From the NCBI RefSeq assembly GCF_039543385.1, contig NZ_BAABJQ010000058.1:1-24599 (forward strand): a stretch of 24,599 bases of DNA, in the 5' to 3' direction. Position numbers and translations under genes: made by a program. This DNA comes from Rugosimonospora acidiphila (lineage in GTDB: Bacteria > Actinomycetota > Actinomycetes > Mycobacteriales > Micromonosporaceae). This document shows positions 1-8,440 of the stretch, one piece after another. How positions within the stretch are numbered: position 1 is the stretch's first letter; each line of letters opens with the position of its first letter. The notes under the pieces are model-generated. The model saw nothing but the letters and a program-made list of their open reading frames with translations. It did no database searches and was not told the DNA's origin.

Positions 1-642
1 CCCCTGCGTCTGGCCGTTCCCGGAGACCTCGGTGCCGAAGATGCCGGACTCGGCGAAGTTCCAGCCGAAGTGCAGACCGATCGGGAGCCACAGCTTGCGC
101 GTGGCCGCGTAGGCGGCGGCGAGCGTGCCGCCGGCCTCGATCGCGATGGCGACCGCGCCCCACACCGTGGCGTCCGGGTTGATCGAGTGCCACAGGCCGA
201 ACAGCACGGCGGTCAGCACCAGCGCGATCCACGTGTCGAGGCGTCCCTCAATGAGCCGGAACAAGACCCCGCGGAACATCAGCTCTTCTGTCACCGCGGC
301 GGCGGCCATGAAGCCGAACAGCCCGATCGGGCCCGCCGCCGACCCGAAGCCGTGGACCCTGTAGCCGCCGAGGAAGGCGATGTTCCCGATGACCGCCGCG
401 AACCACGCGACCCCGATCAGTACTCCCAGGCCGACGCGGGTCGTGGCACCCTTGACGGCCACCTCGACCGGCGCGCGGTGCTCGGCCCACCGCACCGCCC
501 AGGCGTACACGAACACCGCGAGCACGGCCGTCGCGAGACCGAGGACCAGGCAGAGAAGCGCATTCCCCTGCACCGCCGCGACGACCTGGCCGCCAACGAA
601 AGCGACCGCCACGACGGGCAGGAGCTGCTTCAACAACCGCAT
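1..642 (-). CDS. CPBP family intramembrane metalloprotease (partial, C-terminus outside window)
   Basis: The minus-strand frame opens at ATG 642 and stays open for 214 codons to the window edge, so the C-terminus is missing. An AAGGAG ribosome binding site lies about 7 bases upstream of this ATG. The protein is hydrophobic throughout, with several membrane segments. It carries the CPBP (CAAX protease and bacteriocin-processing) signature: the paired glutamates E119-E120 followed by R124 (TEELMFRG), H152 in LWHS, and H191 with N195 in HFGWN. In this family these residues form the intramembrane metal or catalytic site. Members cleave peptides in the membrane, modify prenylated proteins, or give bacteriocin immunity; the substrate here cannot be deduced. 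It lies beside degraded genes and shows no operon partner in the window. Confidence 0.88.
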   Translation of the reverse strand, partial: MRLLKQLLPVVAVAFVGGQVVAAVQGNALLCLVLGLATAVLAVFVYAWAVRWAEHRAPVEVAVKGATTRVGLGVLIGVAWFAAVIGNIAFLGGYRVHGFGSAAGPIGLFGFMAAAAVTEELMFRGVLFRLIEGRLDTWIALVLTAVLFGLWHSINPDATVWGAVAIAIEAGGTLAAAYAATRKLWLPIGLHFGWNFAESGIFGTEVSGNGQTQG

Positions 643-982
643 GCCGACTCCTTAGCGAGTATCCGCGGTCGAAACGCCGCGGCTGACTCGAAACGCTAGG
701 GAATCGGCGATCCGGAATCGTCACCGCACAGTGGACATTCGCGGGTAGCTCGCACGGGGGACAAGCGCGGCGCTTGGCCCACTCGGCCAGCCCCTCTCAT
801 TCTCCACGCGTGATGCGAATACAAATTCCATAATATGGGTGCCGTCCTCGTCAAGAAGTGACCGTCCCAGGAAGCGCGGGACCTCCCGCACCGACCCCCA
901 CGGCTCCCACCGATCGGATCTGACATGCTCGCCGTCAACCACGTAGCGCGGGCCGGTGGGGCCGGACGGTGGTGAACCCAGG
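643..982. other. Stretch without intact gene; unrecognised coding remnant on minus strand
   Basis: Between the protease start and the SMP-30-like remnant there is no complete gene. The minus frame around 960-800 reads like genuine protein (GPRYVVDGEHVRSD followed by a Trp/Pro/Arg-rich stretch up to FVFASRV), but it has no plausible start and runs into low-quality sequence before stopping near 721. I do not recognise the family. It may be the tail of a gene whose front was lost. Confidence 0.3.
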
Positions 983-1521
983 TCAGGGCTGTCGCGGTGA
1001 GCCGTTCCAGGTGTGGGTCGGCGCCGCCGCCACGTCAACCTCGGCCGCGAAGATGCGCCCGCTGTCGGGTGCCGCCCGTAGCGCCGCATCGGTCAGGCGG
1101 GCCAGGGCGGTGGTGATGAGCAGCATGCCGTCGAGTAGGCACACCGCCGTGGGGCGCGGTACGGGCAGGTCGACCCGGGCCGTCGGGCTGCCGTCCCGCG
1201 CGTACCGGCACACCCGCCAACCGTCCCGCAGCGCGACCCACAGGCAGCCCTCGGCATCGACGCACAGCCCGTCGGGCGTGGCATCGTCGAACTCGACGAG
1301 CAGTGTCGGATCGGTGGCGGCACCGGTGTCCGGGTCATACCGGTAGCGCTGCAACCGGCGCCGGCGGCTGTCCACGTGATACATGACCCTGCCGCTGGGA
1401 TCGAACCCCACCCGTTCGCGCAACCGACCCGTCAACACGGTGCTCGCCGAGCCGTCGGGCTGCAGCGCGTAGAGCCCGCAGGCCCAGGGCACGGTGTCGG
1501 TCGGGTCGTCCGCGTGTACAC
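983..1521 (-). pseudogene. SMP-30/gluconolactonase/LRE-like beta-propeller, 5'-truncated
   Basis: The minus frame ending at the stop at 983-985 matches the C-terminal three quarters of SMP-30/gluconolactonase proteins. It has a FDPSGRVMYHVDS-like blade, then TPDGLCVDAEGCLWVA, the most recognisable family motif, then ITTALARL and a final FAAEVD strand. Such proteins hydrolyse sugar lactones using a divalent metal. Upstream of about 1521 the similarity ends abruptly and the frame turns into Arg-rich junk, so the N-terminus with the first metal ligand is gone. It abuts a GH105-like fragment on the opposite strand, which points to a rearrangement junction near 1520-1560. Lactonase identity is by motif only. 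Confidence 0.72.
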
Positions 1522-1566
1522 CGGACCGATCTGCAACCGTGGCGTACGACGGTCTGGGTCGACTGC

Positions 1567-2017
1567 ATGCACACCGACGGACCAGGGCTGGCGCTGCTGG
1601 GCGACATTGACGCAGCCGTTGAGTGCACCCGCGAGGCGTGCGCGGCCCTGCAAAGGCCCGACGGATTGTTCGACCATGGATACGATGTGGCCTCCGGCAA
1701 GAGTAACGGCGTTGCCCGGGGTCGAGGTCAGGGATGGGCACTTCTCGGTCTTGTCGGGGTGCTCCGCTACCGGCACGACGACGTTCTGGCGGACAGCCTG
1801 CACCGGCACCTCGCCGCGCTCGCTGCCTACGAGCAAGACGGCCTCTGGCACACCGTTGTAGACCGTTCGGACGCGCCGATCGAGTTCTCGATTTCGGCGT
1901 ACGTCGCGCTGGCGATCAACGAGGCCGTCACGGTGGGCCTGGTGAACTCGCAGCTCCGCGAGCTCGCGGACCGCGCGATCCGGGCGGCGATCGACGCCAC
2001 GAGGGACGGCGTCCTGC
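1567..2017 (+). pseudogene. GH105/GH88-like unsaturated uronyl hydrolase fragment
   Basis: The plus frame reads ALQRPDGLFDHGYD, then NGVARGRGQGWALLGLV, then FSISAYVALAINEAV. This order of motifs is typical of glycoside hydrolase family 105 (unsaturated rhamnogalacturonyl hydrolases of pectin breakdown), which carry HGYD and a W(G/A)RGxGW motif. In the usual motif the residue before GRGQGW is Trp; here it is Ala-Arg, a further sign of decay. Both ends are missing: the 5' side joins the SMP-30 remnant and the 3' side runs into the IS6-family fragment near 2017. It cannot encode a functional enzyme. Confidence 0.68.
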
Positions 2018-2508
2018 GCCGAGGGGATCAGCTCGTCGAGGACGGCGGGGTAGACCGCGGCGTCGTCGGTGACAACCTCGATGGGCTTGACCTTCAGCGT
2101 GGACAGCGCCCGGCGGAAGAACTTGCGCGCCGCGTCGGCGTTCCGACGGGTCGAGACGAGTACGTCGATGACCTTCCCGTACTGGTCGATGGCGCGGTAC
2201 ACGTACCGCCACACGCCGTTGACCTTGACGTAGGTTTCGTCGACGAACCACCGGTCGCCCGGGGAATGCCGGGAGAAGCGGGCGGCGTCGGCCAGCAGCG
2301 GCGTGAACCGCTGCACCCACCGGAACACCGTGACGTGGTCGACCTCGATACCGCGCTCGACGAGCAACTCCTCAACATCGCGATAGGACAGGTTGTAGCG
2401 CAGGTACCAGCGGACCGCGACCACGATCACCTCGGGCGGAAGCCGGAACCCGGCGAACGCTGACCTCGGCGGCATCATCGGGCGTTGGCGGGCAGCGAGC
2501 TTCATCAC
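2018..2508 (-). pseudogene. IS6-family DDE transposase, C-terminally truncated
   Basis: The frame opens at GTG 2508 or ATG 2505. It reads through RLPPEVIVVAVRWYLRYNLS, the helix-turn-helix region YRDVEELLVERGIEVDHVTV, the first catalytic Asp in WFVDETYVKV, and the second in VVTDDAAVYPAVLDELIPSA. These are the hallmarks of IS6-family transposases (strand transfer through a DDE active site). Directly after IPSA the sequence diverges, so the third acidic residue and the C-terminal third are gone. The frame stays open far beyond only because stops are rare at this GC content. A second, different IS6-family fragment at the right end of the window keeps the opposite part of the protein. Confidence 0.88.
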
Positions 2509-2551
2509 TCAAGCCTGCCTCGATCTTGCCAACGGTCAACGCAACAGAGCC
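2018..2551 (-). mobile_element. IS6-family insertion sequence, left-end remnant
   Basis: The outer end at 2541-2551 reads GGCTCTGTTGC on the minus strand, the classic terminal inverted repeat of IS6/IS26-type elements. The transposase gene begins just inside it. The element is cut off near 2018, within the DDE domain, so the right end is missing. The neighbouring LuxR-type regulator fragment starts directly at 2552. This fixes one insertion boundary. Confidence 0.8.
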
Positions 2552-2711
2552 ATTCAGGCGCGCTATCGACCTCGGTGTGGTGCGCTCCTTTGTGGACCGG
2601 GCGGTGCGGACGGGTGGTTCGCTGCTGCTGTTCGGCGAGCCCGGCGTCGGCAAGACGGTGTTGGACGCGGCGGCCGCCGACCTCATCAGGCAGGCGGCCG
2701 CCCGCGGCTGA
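2552..2711 (+). pseudogene. P-loop N-terminus of a LuxR/AfsR-type regulator, fragment
   Basis: Starting at the IS boundary the plus frame reads VVRSFVDRAVRTGG, then SLLLFGEPGVGKTVLDAAAA, a perfect Walker A motif (GEPGVGKT) in the context of the ATPase domain of large LuxR (LAL) transcriptional regulators. It stops after about 53 codons at 2709-2711. The rest of the ATPase and the HTH domain are absent, so this is a stub left by the insertion and a later deletion. Confidence 0.6.
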
Positions 2712-2737
2712 CGCCGAACGCGACGAGCAACGCAGTC

Positions 2738-2767
2738 GCCGGTGGACCCGCCCCCGGGTCCACCGGC
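2738..2767 (-). terminator. Strong stem-loop terminator of the M48/lipoprotein operon
   Basis: A perfect 13-bp inverted repeat (GCCGGTGGACCCG and its complement) with a 4-base loop lies 30-59 bases past the stop of the minus-strand lipoprotein gene ending at 2797. There is no clear U-run, which is common for actinobacterial terminators. Confidence 0.75.
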
Positions 2768-2796
2768 GCGCGGTTGCCGATGGCGTACCCGCGGCA

Positions 2797-3624
2797 TCAA
2801 CGGTGTCCGCTGATGTCCGCCCGGTACCGGGTCTGGCCGCAGAACGCACCGCCGTACCCTACGAGGTCGATCGAACCGTCGATGCCGCCGTCTGCGTCCA
2901 CGGTCAGCTGCATGCTGCCGGAGACCGGAGCGTAGGGACACGCGAGCAGGCCGCTGGCCACCGTGAAGTTGTTGGCCAGGCCGGCGGCCACCCGCTCGTC
3001 GGGCTCCACCGTCACGGTGTCGCCGTCGAGTCCCACCGTTCCCATGTCGATGTCGGCTGCGCTCGCGTCCGGGTCGCACGCCGAGTTGCTGCCGAACCAG
3101 ATGGCGCCGACCTCCGGCTGGGCGCCGGGGAAGCCGGACACCAGGCAGGCGTCGAGCGGGTTGACGCCGTTGGTGGTGGCGATCGTGGTGATTGTCTCGA
3201 CGATCTTCAGGGTGCCGTCCCGGCTGAAGTTCGTACTGCCCGCGGTTCCCTCGATGGTGACCGAGTAGGTGCCGAACAGGGAGCTGCCAGAGTCATTGGC
3301 CCCGGAGTCGCTGTCCTCGGAGTCATCGTCCTGGTCGTCCGCTGGCTCGGCCGTGTCGGGAGCGGACGTGTCGGGCTCCTCGGTCGTCGGCTCGTCCTGC
3401 GGGGTGGGAGATTCGTCGGCCGGCTCGGTCTCGGTGTAGGTCGGGGACGGGGTGACGTCGTCCGGGCTGGGGGACGGGGTGCTCCGGACCGCGGTCGGCG
3501 CGGCGTTGGGCACCCGCGGGTTCGAGCACGAGGTCATGGTCACGGCGATCGCGACCAGCGCCGCTGTCTTGAGGGCATAGCGCGGCCAGCGTGGCGGATG
3601 GGTGCCCGTTGACGGTTGTCGCAT
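2797..3624 (-). CDS. Secreted lipoprotein with acidic Ser/Thr/Pro linker, unknown function
   Basis: I start this 275-residue protein at ATG 3624, which has an AAGGAG site about 7 bases upstream, rather than at in-frame starts far upstream. It has a signal peptide with basic residues, then a hydrophobic core (ALKTAALVAIAV) and the lipobox MTSC with lipidated Cys33. Residues ~40-110 are a disordered Pro/Thr/Ser/Glu/Asp linker of the kind that spans the cell wall. The C-terminal ~165 residues form a folded domain containing four Cys (in DACLV, NSACD, LLACP and FCGQ), suggesting two disulfides. I do not recognise the domain. It is the last gene of the operon, 29 bases after the previous stop and before the stem-loop at 2738-2767. 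Confidence 0.85.
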   Translation of the reverse strand: MRQPSTGTHPPRWPRYALKTAALVAIAVTMTSCSNPRVPNAAPTAVRSTPSPSPDDVTPSPTYTETEPADESPTPQDEPTTEEPDTSAPDTAEPADDQDDDSEDSDSGANDSGSSLFGTYSVTIEGTAGSTNFSRDGTLKIVETITTIATTNGVNPLDACLVSGFPGAQPEVGAIWFGSNSACDPDASAADIDMGTVGLDGDTVTVEPDERVAAGLANNFTVASGLLACPYAPVSGSMQLTVDADGGIDGSIDLVGYGGAFCGQTRYRADISGHR

Positions 3625-3653
3625 GGCGGTACTCCTTGCTCCGGGGTATGGGG

Positions 3654-4433
3654 TCAGGTCGTCGCGGCGCGCAGGGCGCCGGCCGCCCGGTCCATCAGGG
3701 TCTGGGTGAGCGCGTAGTCGGGCGGGTCGGGCGCGGTGTGGCTGAGGATTATGAGCGCGTCGCCGACCAGTCCGAGCATGAGGTTCTCGGCGACGGTGAA
3801 GGCTCCGGTGTCCGCGACGACGCGCACGACGAGCCGGGTCGGGGTCGAGTCGTGGACGGCCACGGTCTCGCGGGTGACCGACCCGTCGGGGTAGCTGATC
3901 GTGATGGCGGGGCAGCCGGACAGCGTCGAGGCGGCGGAACCGAACTGGTCGGCGGCGCCGCCGGGCGAGTAGTACCGGACGACCTCCTGGATCCAGGAGG
4001 TCTGGTCGGCGGTGGCGAGGCTGGTGCGCGCCTCCAGGACGCCGGAGCCGGTGGCATGCCGCAGTTCCAGATCGTCGAGCGCGGAGCCGCAGGCGGCCGG
4101 TACCGAGGCGTGCTCGCCCTGATCGGGCAGGGTCTGCGGGGTGTACCCGGCGACCGGCACGTCCCCGGGGCGCAGCAGGGCGGCGCGGAGGTCGTCGGGG
4201 GTGACGGCACGGCCTCCGGACGCGGACGGCGGCGCGACGGGCCCCGTCGGCGGGGAACCGGGTGGCGCGACGGAACCGGGTGGCGCGACGGGGCGCGGCG
4301 GTGTGACGGGGCTGGGCGCCTCGGGTGCCGGCCGGAACCCGCCTGCCGGCGGGGACCCGGGCGAGCACGCCACCACCGACGCGGCCAGCGCGGCACCGAG
4401 CAGGAGACCTATCGCTGTACGGATCGGCGGCAT
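3654..4433 (-). CDS. Lipoprotein with PknH-like extracellular sensor domain
   Basis: I start this 259-residue protein at ATG 4433, with GGGGAT upstream, 13 bases after the stop of the M48 peptidase gene. A more upstream in-frame start at 4484 would overlap that gene and place extra charged residues before the signal peptide. Residues 1-22 are a signal peptide ending in the lipobox VVAC (Cys23). A Pro/Ala/Gly-rich linker (about 24-75) contains short repeats of APPGS type. The C-terminal domain, with an LRAALLRPGDVPVAGYTP opening and two Cys (AACGSALDD and SGCPAI), resembles the sensor domains of actinobacterial lipoproteins and PknH-type kinases. That assignment is by overall pattern only. It is co-transcribed with the lipoprotein after it. 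Confidence 0.8.
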   Translation of the reverse strand: MPPIRTAIGLLLGAALAASVVACSPGSPPAGGFRPAPEAPSPVTPPRPVAPPGSVAPPGSPPTGPVAPPSASGGRAVTPDDLRAALLRPGDVPVAGYTPQTLPDQGEHASVPAACGSALDDLELRHATGSGVLEARTSLATADQTSWIQEVVRYYSPGGAADQFGSAASTLSGCPAITISYPDGSVTRETVAVHDSTPTRLVVRVVADTGAFTVAENLMLGLVGDALIILSHTAPDPPDYALTQTLMDRAAGALRAATT

Positions 4434-4446
4434 CGCATCCCCGCTC

Positions 4447-6537
4447 TCATCGGTGGGTGGCCTGAGCGCTCGGGTACCGGCCAAAGCTGATCAGGATGTC
4501 GCAGCGGCGGAGGAGTGCCAGCTGCGCGGCGGCGGCCAGGCCGGGGTCGCCGCGCTCGGCGCTGGTGACGAGGGTCTGGCCGATCGCGCGTACCGCCGGG
4601 TCGTCCAGCGCCATCAGCCGCAGCCCGAGGGCCCGTTGGCTGTCCCCGTCCGCTGGCGGTCCGAGCACGGAGGGCCCGCCGAGCTTCAGCCAGCGACAGG
4701 TGTAGAAGCTCTGCCGGGTGGCTGGCATCGGCGGTGGCGCGGCGACTGGCGTGGCCGGGCCACGGGCGACGGCCGGGGCGGCCAGGATGACGGCGAGGCC
4801 GAGCGCCCACGCGGCGGCGGGGAGCCACCACGCGGCCGGCCGCGGCGCGCGGCCCGGGGGGTGCGGCCGGCCGGCGTGCAGCAGCGGCCCCAGCAGGGTG
4901 AACCCCCAGGCGAGCGCGGCCGCCGCGAGCAGGGCCGGTTGGCGGGGGCCGGACAGCTCGTGCGCTACCAGCCGGGAGGGCGGCTCGGCGCTCGACGCGG
5001 CCACGCGCACCGCCAGCAGCCAGGTGCCCAGCGGCACGGCCAGGCACAGGCCGCCGACCGCGAGCGCGGCGGCGCAGCCGCGCCGGGGGTGCCGGGTGCG
5101 GGCCCAGGCGCCTGCGGTCGCGGCCGACCACTGCGCCGCGAGGAGGCCGAGCAGCGCGGCACCGGCCACCAGCAGCGCCGCGCAACCGCGATCCGCCGCG
5201 GTCAGGGACAGGACGTCGGCCTGCCCGCCCGCACTGGCGAAGACGCGCCACCAGTCGGCGGCGGCGCGGGGGGCGAGCTGGGTACCCGCGACCAGCCCGA
5301 GCCCGAGCGCGAGCCCGGCGGGTACGGCGGGTGGCGACCCGCCCCGGGCCAGGCTGGCCCGCCAGGTACCCAACCCCAGCACGCCCATCAGCGGCACGCA
5401 CAGCAGGGCGCCCGTGCACAGGTACGCGTACCAGGCGTCTGCGGGCAGCAGGCCGTCCAGCACGACGCCGAGTTCGGTGCCGACGAGCCCGGTCGCGACC
5501 CCGGTGACCAATAGCTCCATTGTGGACGGTCGGAGTACTCGCACCGGCGAGCGGACCACGTCGGCGCGCTCGGGCCTCGTCGGGTGAAACCGCCACAGGC
5601 TCCGCCACCGGAGGCCCCGGCCGCCTCGCGCCCCTGGAGGAGGGTCGCCTCGGCCGACTCCCGCGCCAGGCGGGGGCCCGGGCCGGGAGCCCGTCCCGAC
5701 CAGCGCGTCGATGACGGCGGCCGGGTCGGTACGGGCGACCCGCAGGTCGGCCTCGTGCTCGCGGGTGCGGAAGACCGCCAGCAGTGCGAGCCAGAGCAGC
5801 ACGGCGACGGCGACGAGCCGCCAGCCCAGCGCCAGCCCGAGGCCGCCGGCCCGGTAGGCGGCGGCCAGCGGCAGCGGCCCGACGACGATCAGGCTGGACG
5901 CCAGCCAGGTGGCGATCGCGAGATAGGTGCGGCGCACGTCGCGACCCTGGATGTGGGCGAGCTCGTGGCGCAGGGAGACCTCGCCGGTGGGATCCAGGCC
6001 GTGCTCCTCGACAGCATGTTTCATCAGGCCTGGCACGACGACCCGGTACGGTGGCCGCCCGTAGGTGAACGGGGTGTCGGTGTAGCTCAGGCGGGGCCGC
6101 GCTTCGATGACCGGCGGCCGATCCAGGCCGGCGGAGGAGACCAGCGCCGCGAAGGCGACGGCGAGCCGCGAGCCGGCCGGCAACGGCTCGGTCCCGCACC
6201 GCCAACGGATCAGCCGCGGGATCGCCAGGTACGCCAGGCCGGCGAGGACGGCGACGGCGGCCGGCCCGAGGAGGATCGCGAGCGCCTGCTCGGCGCGTAC
6301 CCGATCGGTGCAGGCGAGCAGGTTCGCCACCGACCGGACCGGGTCGGGATCGGTGACCACGCAGCCCTGGTTCGCCGCGCCCCACCAGGACGCGCCGAGC
6401 ACCAGGTACCACTGTCCGGCGAAGACGGCGCCGGCCAGCGCGGCGAGCGTCAGCGCGGCGAGCCTGGACGTGGAGGGCGGCGGGAGCGGGGACGGCTCGG
6501 CCGTCGCCGCCGCGCCCACCCCGTGCGCGTCGGTCAT
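4447..6537 (-). CDS. M48-family membrane metalloprotease, polytopic
   Basis: ATG 6537 overlaps the stop of the preceding gene in an ATGA arrangement, implying translational coupling, and defines a 696-residue protein. The zinc site is clear: HELAH at 191-195 (in SLRHELAHIQGRD) and a second-ligand motif EHEAD at about 260-264, as in HtpX/Ste24-like M48 peptidases. Two membrane segments precede the protease domain (about 26-48 and 85-108), others lie around 205-255, and many more fill the C-terminal half, making it much longer than a typical HtpX (~290 residues). The last ~60 residues are soluble and probably extracellular. M48 enzymes degrade or process membrane proteins. The two following lipoprotein genes suggest envelope maintenance or surface-protein processing; substrate unknown. 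Confidence 0.87.
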   Translation of the reverse strand: MTDAHGVGAAATAEPSPLPPPSTSRLAALTLAALAGAVFAGQWYLVLGASWWGAANQGCVVTDPDPVRSVANLLACTDRVRAEQALAILLGPAAVAVLAGLAYLAIPRLIRWRCGTEPLPAGSRLAVAFAALVSSAGLDRPPVIEARPRLSYTDTPFTYGRPPYRVVVPGLMKHAVEEHGLDPTGEVSLRHELAHIQGRDVRRTYLAIATWLASSLIVVGPLPLAAAYRAGGLGLALGWRLVAVAVLLWLALLAVFRTREHEADLRVARTDPAAVIDALVGTGSRPGPPPGAGVGRGDPPPGARGGRGLRWRSLWRFHPTRPERADVVRSPVRVLRPSTMELLVTGVATGLVGTELGVVLDGLLPADAWYAYLCTGALLCVPLMGVLGLGTWRASLARGGSPPAVPAGLALGLGLVAGTQLAPRAAADWWRVFASAGGQADVLSLTAADRGCAALLVAGAALLGLLAAQWSAATAGAWARTRHPRRGCAAALAVGGLCLAVPLGTWLLAVRVAASSAEPPSRLVAHELSGPRQPALLAAAALAWGFTLLGPLLHAGRPHPPGRAPRPAAWWLPAAAWALGLAVILAAPAVARGPATPVAAPPPMPATRQSFYTCRWLKLGGPSVLGPPADGDSQRALGLRLMALDDPAVRAIGQTLVTSAERGDPGLAAAAQLALLRRCDILISFGRYPSAQATHR

Positions 6538-7052
6538 GGCGGGGTCGGCGTTTGCCCGGTCGCGACGTCGGGGCCCGAGGCCAGCGCGCTGGCGATCGCA
6601 TCGGCGAACCGACGCTGATCGGGCTCGGGATAGCCCAGCAGGCCGGCGGCCTCGAACGCCTTGAGCCGGATCAGTTGGATATCGGCATCGGTGAACGACG
6701 GCGGTTCCTGGCGGCACATCAGGGCCACCGCCCGGCGCAGCCGCCGCCGCTGACCCCGCCGCCGGTACCAGCGCTGAAGCCGGGCGCCGAATTTGCCCGT
6801 GGTCTTCTCGATAACCATGCCGGCATAGGTCTGGGCCAGGAATCCGATGACCAGTGGCGCCCAGGTGCCGAGGTGGCTGACCAGAATGTCCGAGCCGACC
6901 GGAAGATCGGTACCGCGCCGCGCGAACAGCGGCACAGGGTGCCGGGAGTACGCGGCCCACAGTTCATCGAATCGGGCGGCCTCACCCGGGCTCAACCGGG
7001 CGACGGTCTCCCGCATGACCTCGACGCGGGAGCGGTGCGGCTGATCGATCAA
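6534..7052 (-). CDS. Small membrane-associated protein, first gene of the M48 operon
   Basis: This 172-residue protein is not recognised. The TTG start at 7052 has an AAGG site 8-9 bases upstream; ATG 7016 is an alternative with a poorly spaced site. One hydrophobic stretch (WAPLVIGFLAQTYAGMVI) could be a membrane segment or amphipathic anchor. It is followed by a very basic stretch with many Arg, then a soluble helical tail with DADIQLIRLKAFEAAGLLG. Its stop overlaps the start of the M48 protease by four bases, so the two are probably made together. It may be a regulator or partner of the protease; that is inference from position only. Confidence 0.72.
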   Translation of the reverse strand: MIDQPHRSRVEVMRETVARLSPGEAARFDELWAAYSRHPVPLFARRGTDLPVGSDILVSHLGTWAPLVIGFLAQTYAGMVIEKTTGKFGARLQRWYRRRGQRRRLRRAVALMCRQEPPSFTDADIQLIRLKAFEAAGLLGYPEPDQRRFADAIASALASGPDVATGQTPTPP

Positions 7053-7380
7053 GACGCCACCTTCGGGGTCACGGAGCAGCGCGGCGCGATGCGTACGCGG
7101 GCGGACGGTATGGCGGATAGGTGCCCGTTGGACGATTGATTCGCTCGATCGAGGATCACCGGATCCACGTAGCCGAGGCTATCGAGGGCTGTCTCTGCGA
7201 GCCATCCTCCGATTTTGGGATGGCTCACGGAATCGCGGACGAGCCCGCGTGAACGATCGTGGTGCCGCCGGGGTCGTCCGGCGCCGCGCCGGCCTCGTGC
7301 GGGTAACACTCCTCGCCGAAATCCCCATGCGTGCGTGCGATTTTCGGTAGCTCAAGAAGCTCGATCTGGACGACCGACGG
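7053..7380. other. Upstream region of the M48 operon and unassigned tail sequence
   Basis: No complete gene is present. The promoter of the minus-strand operon should lie here, but I see no convincing -35/-10 pair. From 7380 down to 7225 the minus frame of the debranching-enzyme remnant continues open (IELLELPKIARTHGDFGEE) but no longer resembles that family, so 7380 appears to be another junction. Confidence 0.35.
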
Positions 7381-8440
7381 GCCGCGCATCTTCGCGTCAT
7401 AGGCATATCCCTGCAACTCACAGGTAGCCCTGGGGAAGCTGGGCAGGTGCCCGTCACGGTACGCGACGGCGTCCCAGGAGTCCTTCCAGCACTGGTTCTT
7501 TAGGCCGGTCTCCTCATTGCGGCGCTGGTACGCGATGTACCCCAGGCCCATCAGGTCGGCGTACTCGTCTATCCAGGTCAGCGCTGCCCGGGCCTCGAAC
7601 TCGAAGTCGCGGACCACCTGCGCGTCGCCGGTCCACCGCTCGTACTCGTCGAGTAGCACGACGAACAACGGTGTGGCGTCGGCGCTGCCGCAATACAGGG
7701 ACGGTACCTTTCGCCTTCTCCAGCAGTCGGTTGTGGTTCAACCGGTTGATCTCGTCGAAGAAACTCCAGCCCGGATCTGCCATGATGACCGACCCCCGTC
7801 ACCGCTTTGCCCGTCAAACCGTGGATCTGGTTCACCATCACATGCGGCAGGTCCGGCGGGCATCAGCCCCGGAGGACGAAAACCGGGACGGGTGGCGGGC
7901 GATCAGCTCGCCTCACCCTCGTCGTCCAGGCTCGGGGACGCCTCCGGCCGGCCGCCGACGCTGTGGGCATCCGGCAGAGCCGCCAAGGGGATGCGCCCCT
8001 CCGATCGGACGATCACCGGCTCCACCCGCAACTCCGCCGACCAGTCCTCCCGCGGTTCGAGGCGGACGGTGAACGTGAGCCCGTCACACTCCAACAGGGC
8101 CGGCCGGTTCGCGGACACCGTCGTCTCGGGGTGGAACCCGTTGCGCTCGTACCCGAACACGATCGCCTCGTTGTCCACGCGCCGGTACCGGGCGCCCCCG
8201 TCCGTCGAGAGTTCCCGACCGTCGGGCGAGCGGGCGAAGTCGGCGTCGGCCTGGACCTGGATACACAGCTCCAGCAGCTTCGTCCCGCGATTAGACATCA
8301 TGACCATTTCCCGGAACCCGTCGGACACCTCGCGCAGACGGACCACCGACAGCTTTCCGTCTACGTCGACGGATCCGGTCGCCGGGTTGAGGAAGAACTG
8401 CGTCTCGAAGTACCGCAGATCGTCCGTGGACAGGCCTGCC
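7381..8440 (-). pseudogene. Amylo-alpha-1,6-glucosidase / glycogen debranching-like, broken
   Basis: Two separated pieces of one gene type lie in order on the minus strand. The first (about 8440-7903) resembles the N-terminal domain (GDE_N_bis type), with STDDLRYFETQFFL, LREVSDGFREMVMMSNRG and the following beta strands. The second (7783-7381) resembles the alpha/alpha-barrel domain, with DPGWSFFDEINRLNHNR, CGSADATPLFVVLLDEYERW and NEETGLKNQCWKDSWDAV. Within the second piece a frameshift near 7700 separates GTVPVL from CGSADATP. The stretch between the pieces (7784-7902) is unrelated and shorter than the segment the family has there, so the middle was deleted. The C-terminus is lost at 7381. 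Family members act on alpha-1,6 glucan branches; this copy is dead. Confidence 0.75.

Noticed and set aside
1432..2017. Continuation of the IS6-family transposase frame beyond 2018
   Set aside because: The frame stays open but after IPSA its sequence has no transposase similarity and overlaps a better supported GH105-like fragment on the other strand.
4141..6618. Large plus-strand frames opposite the M48 protease and lipoprotein genes
   Set aside because: They are GC-driven shadows with repetitive Gly/Arg/Gln composition and no motifs; the minus-strand genes have SD sites, signal peptides and a zinc motif.
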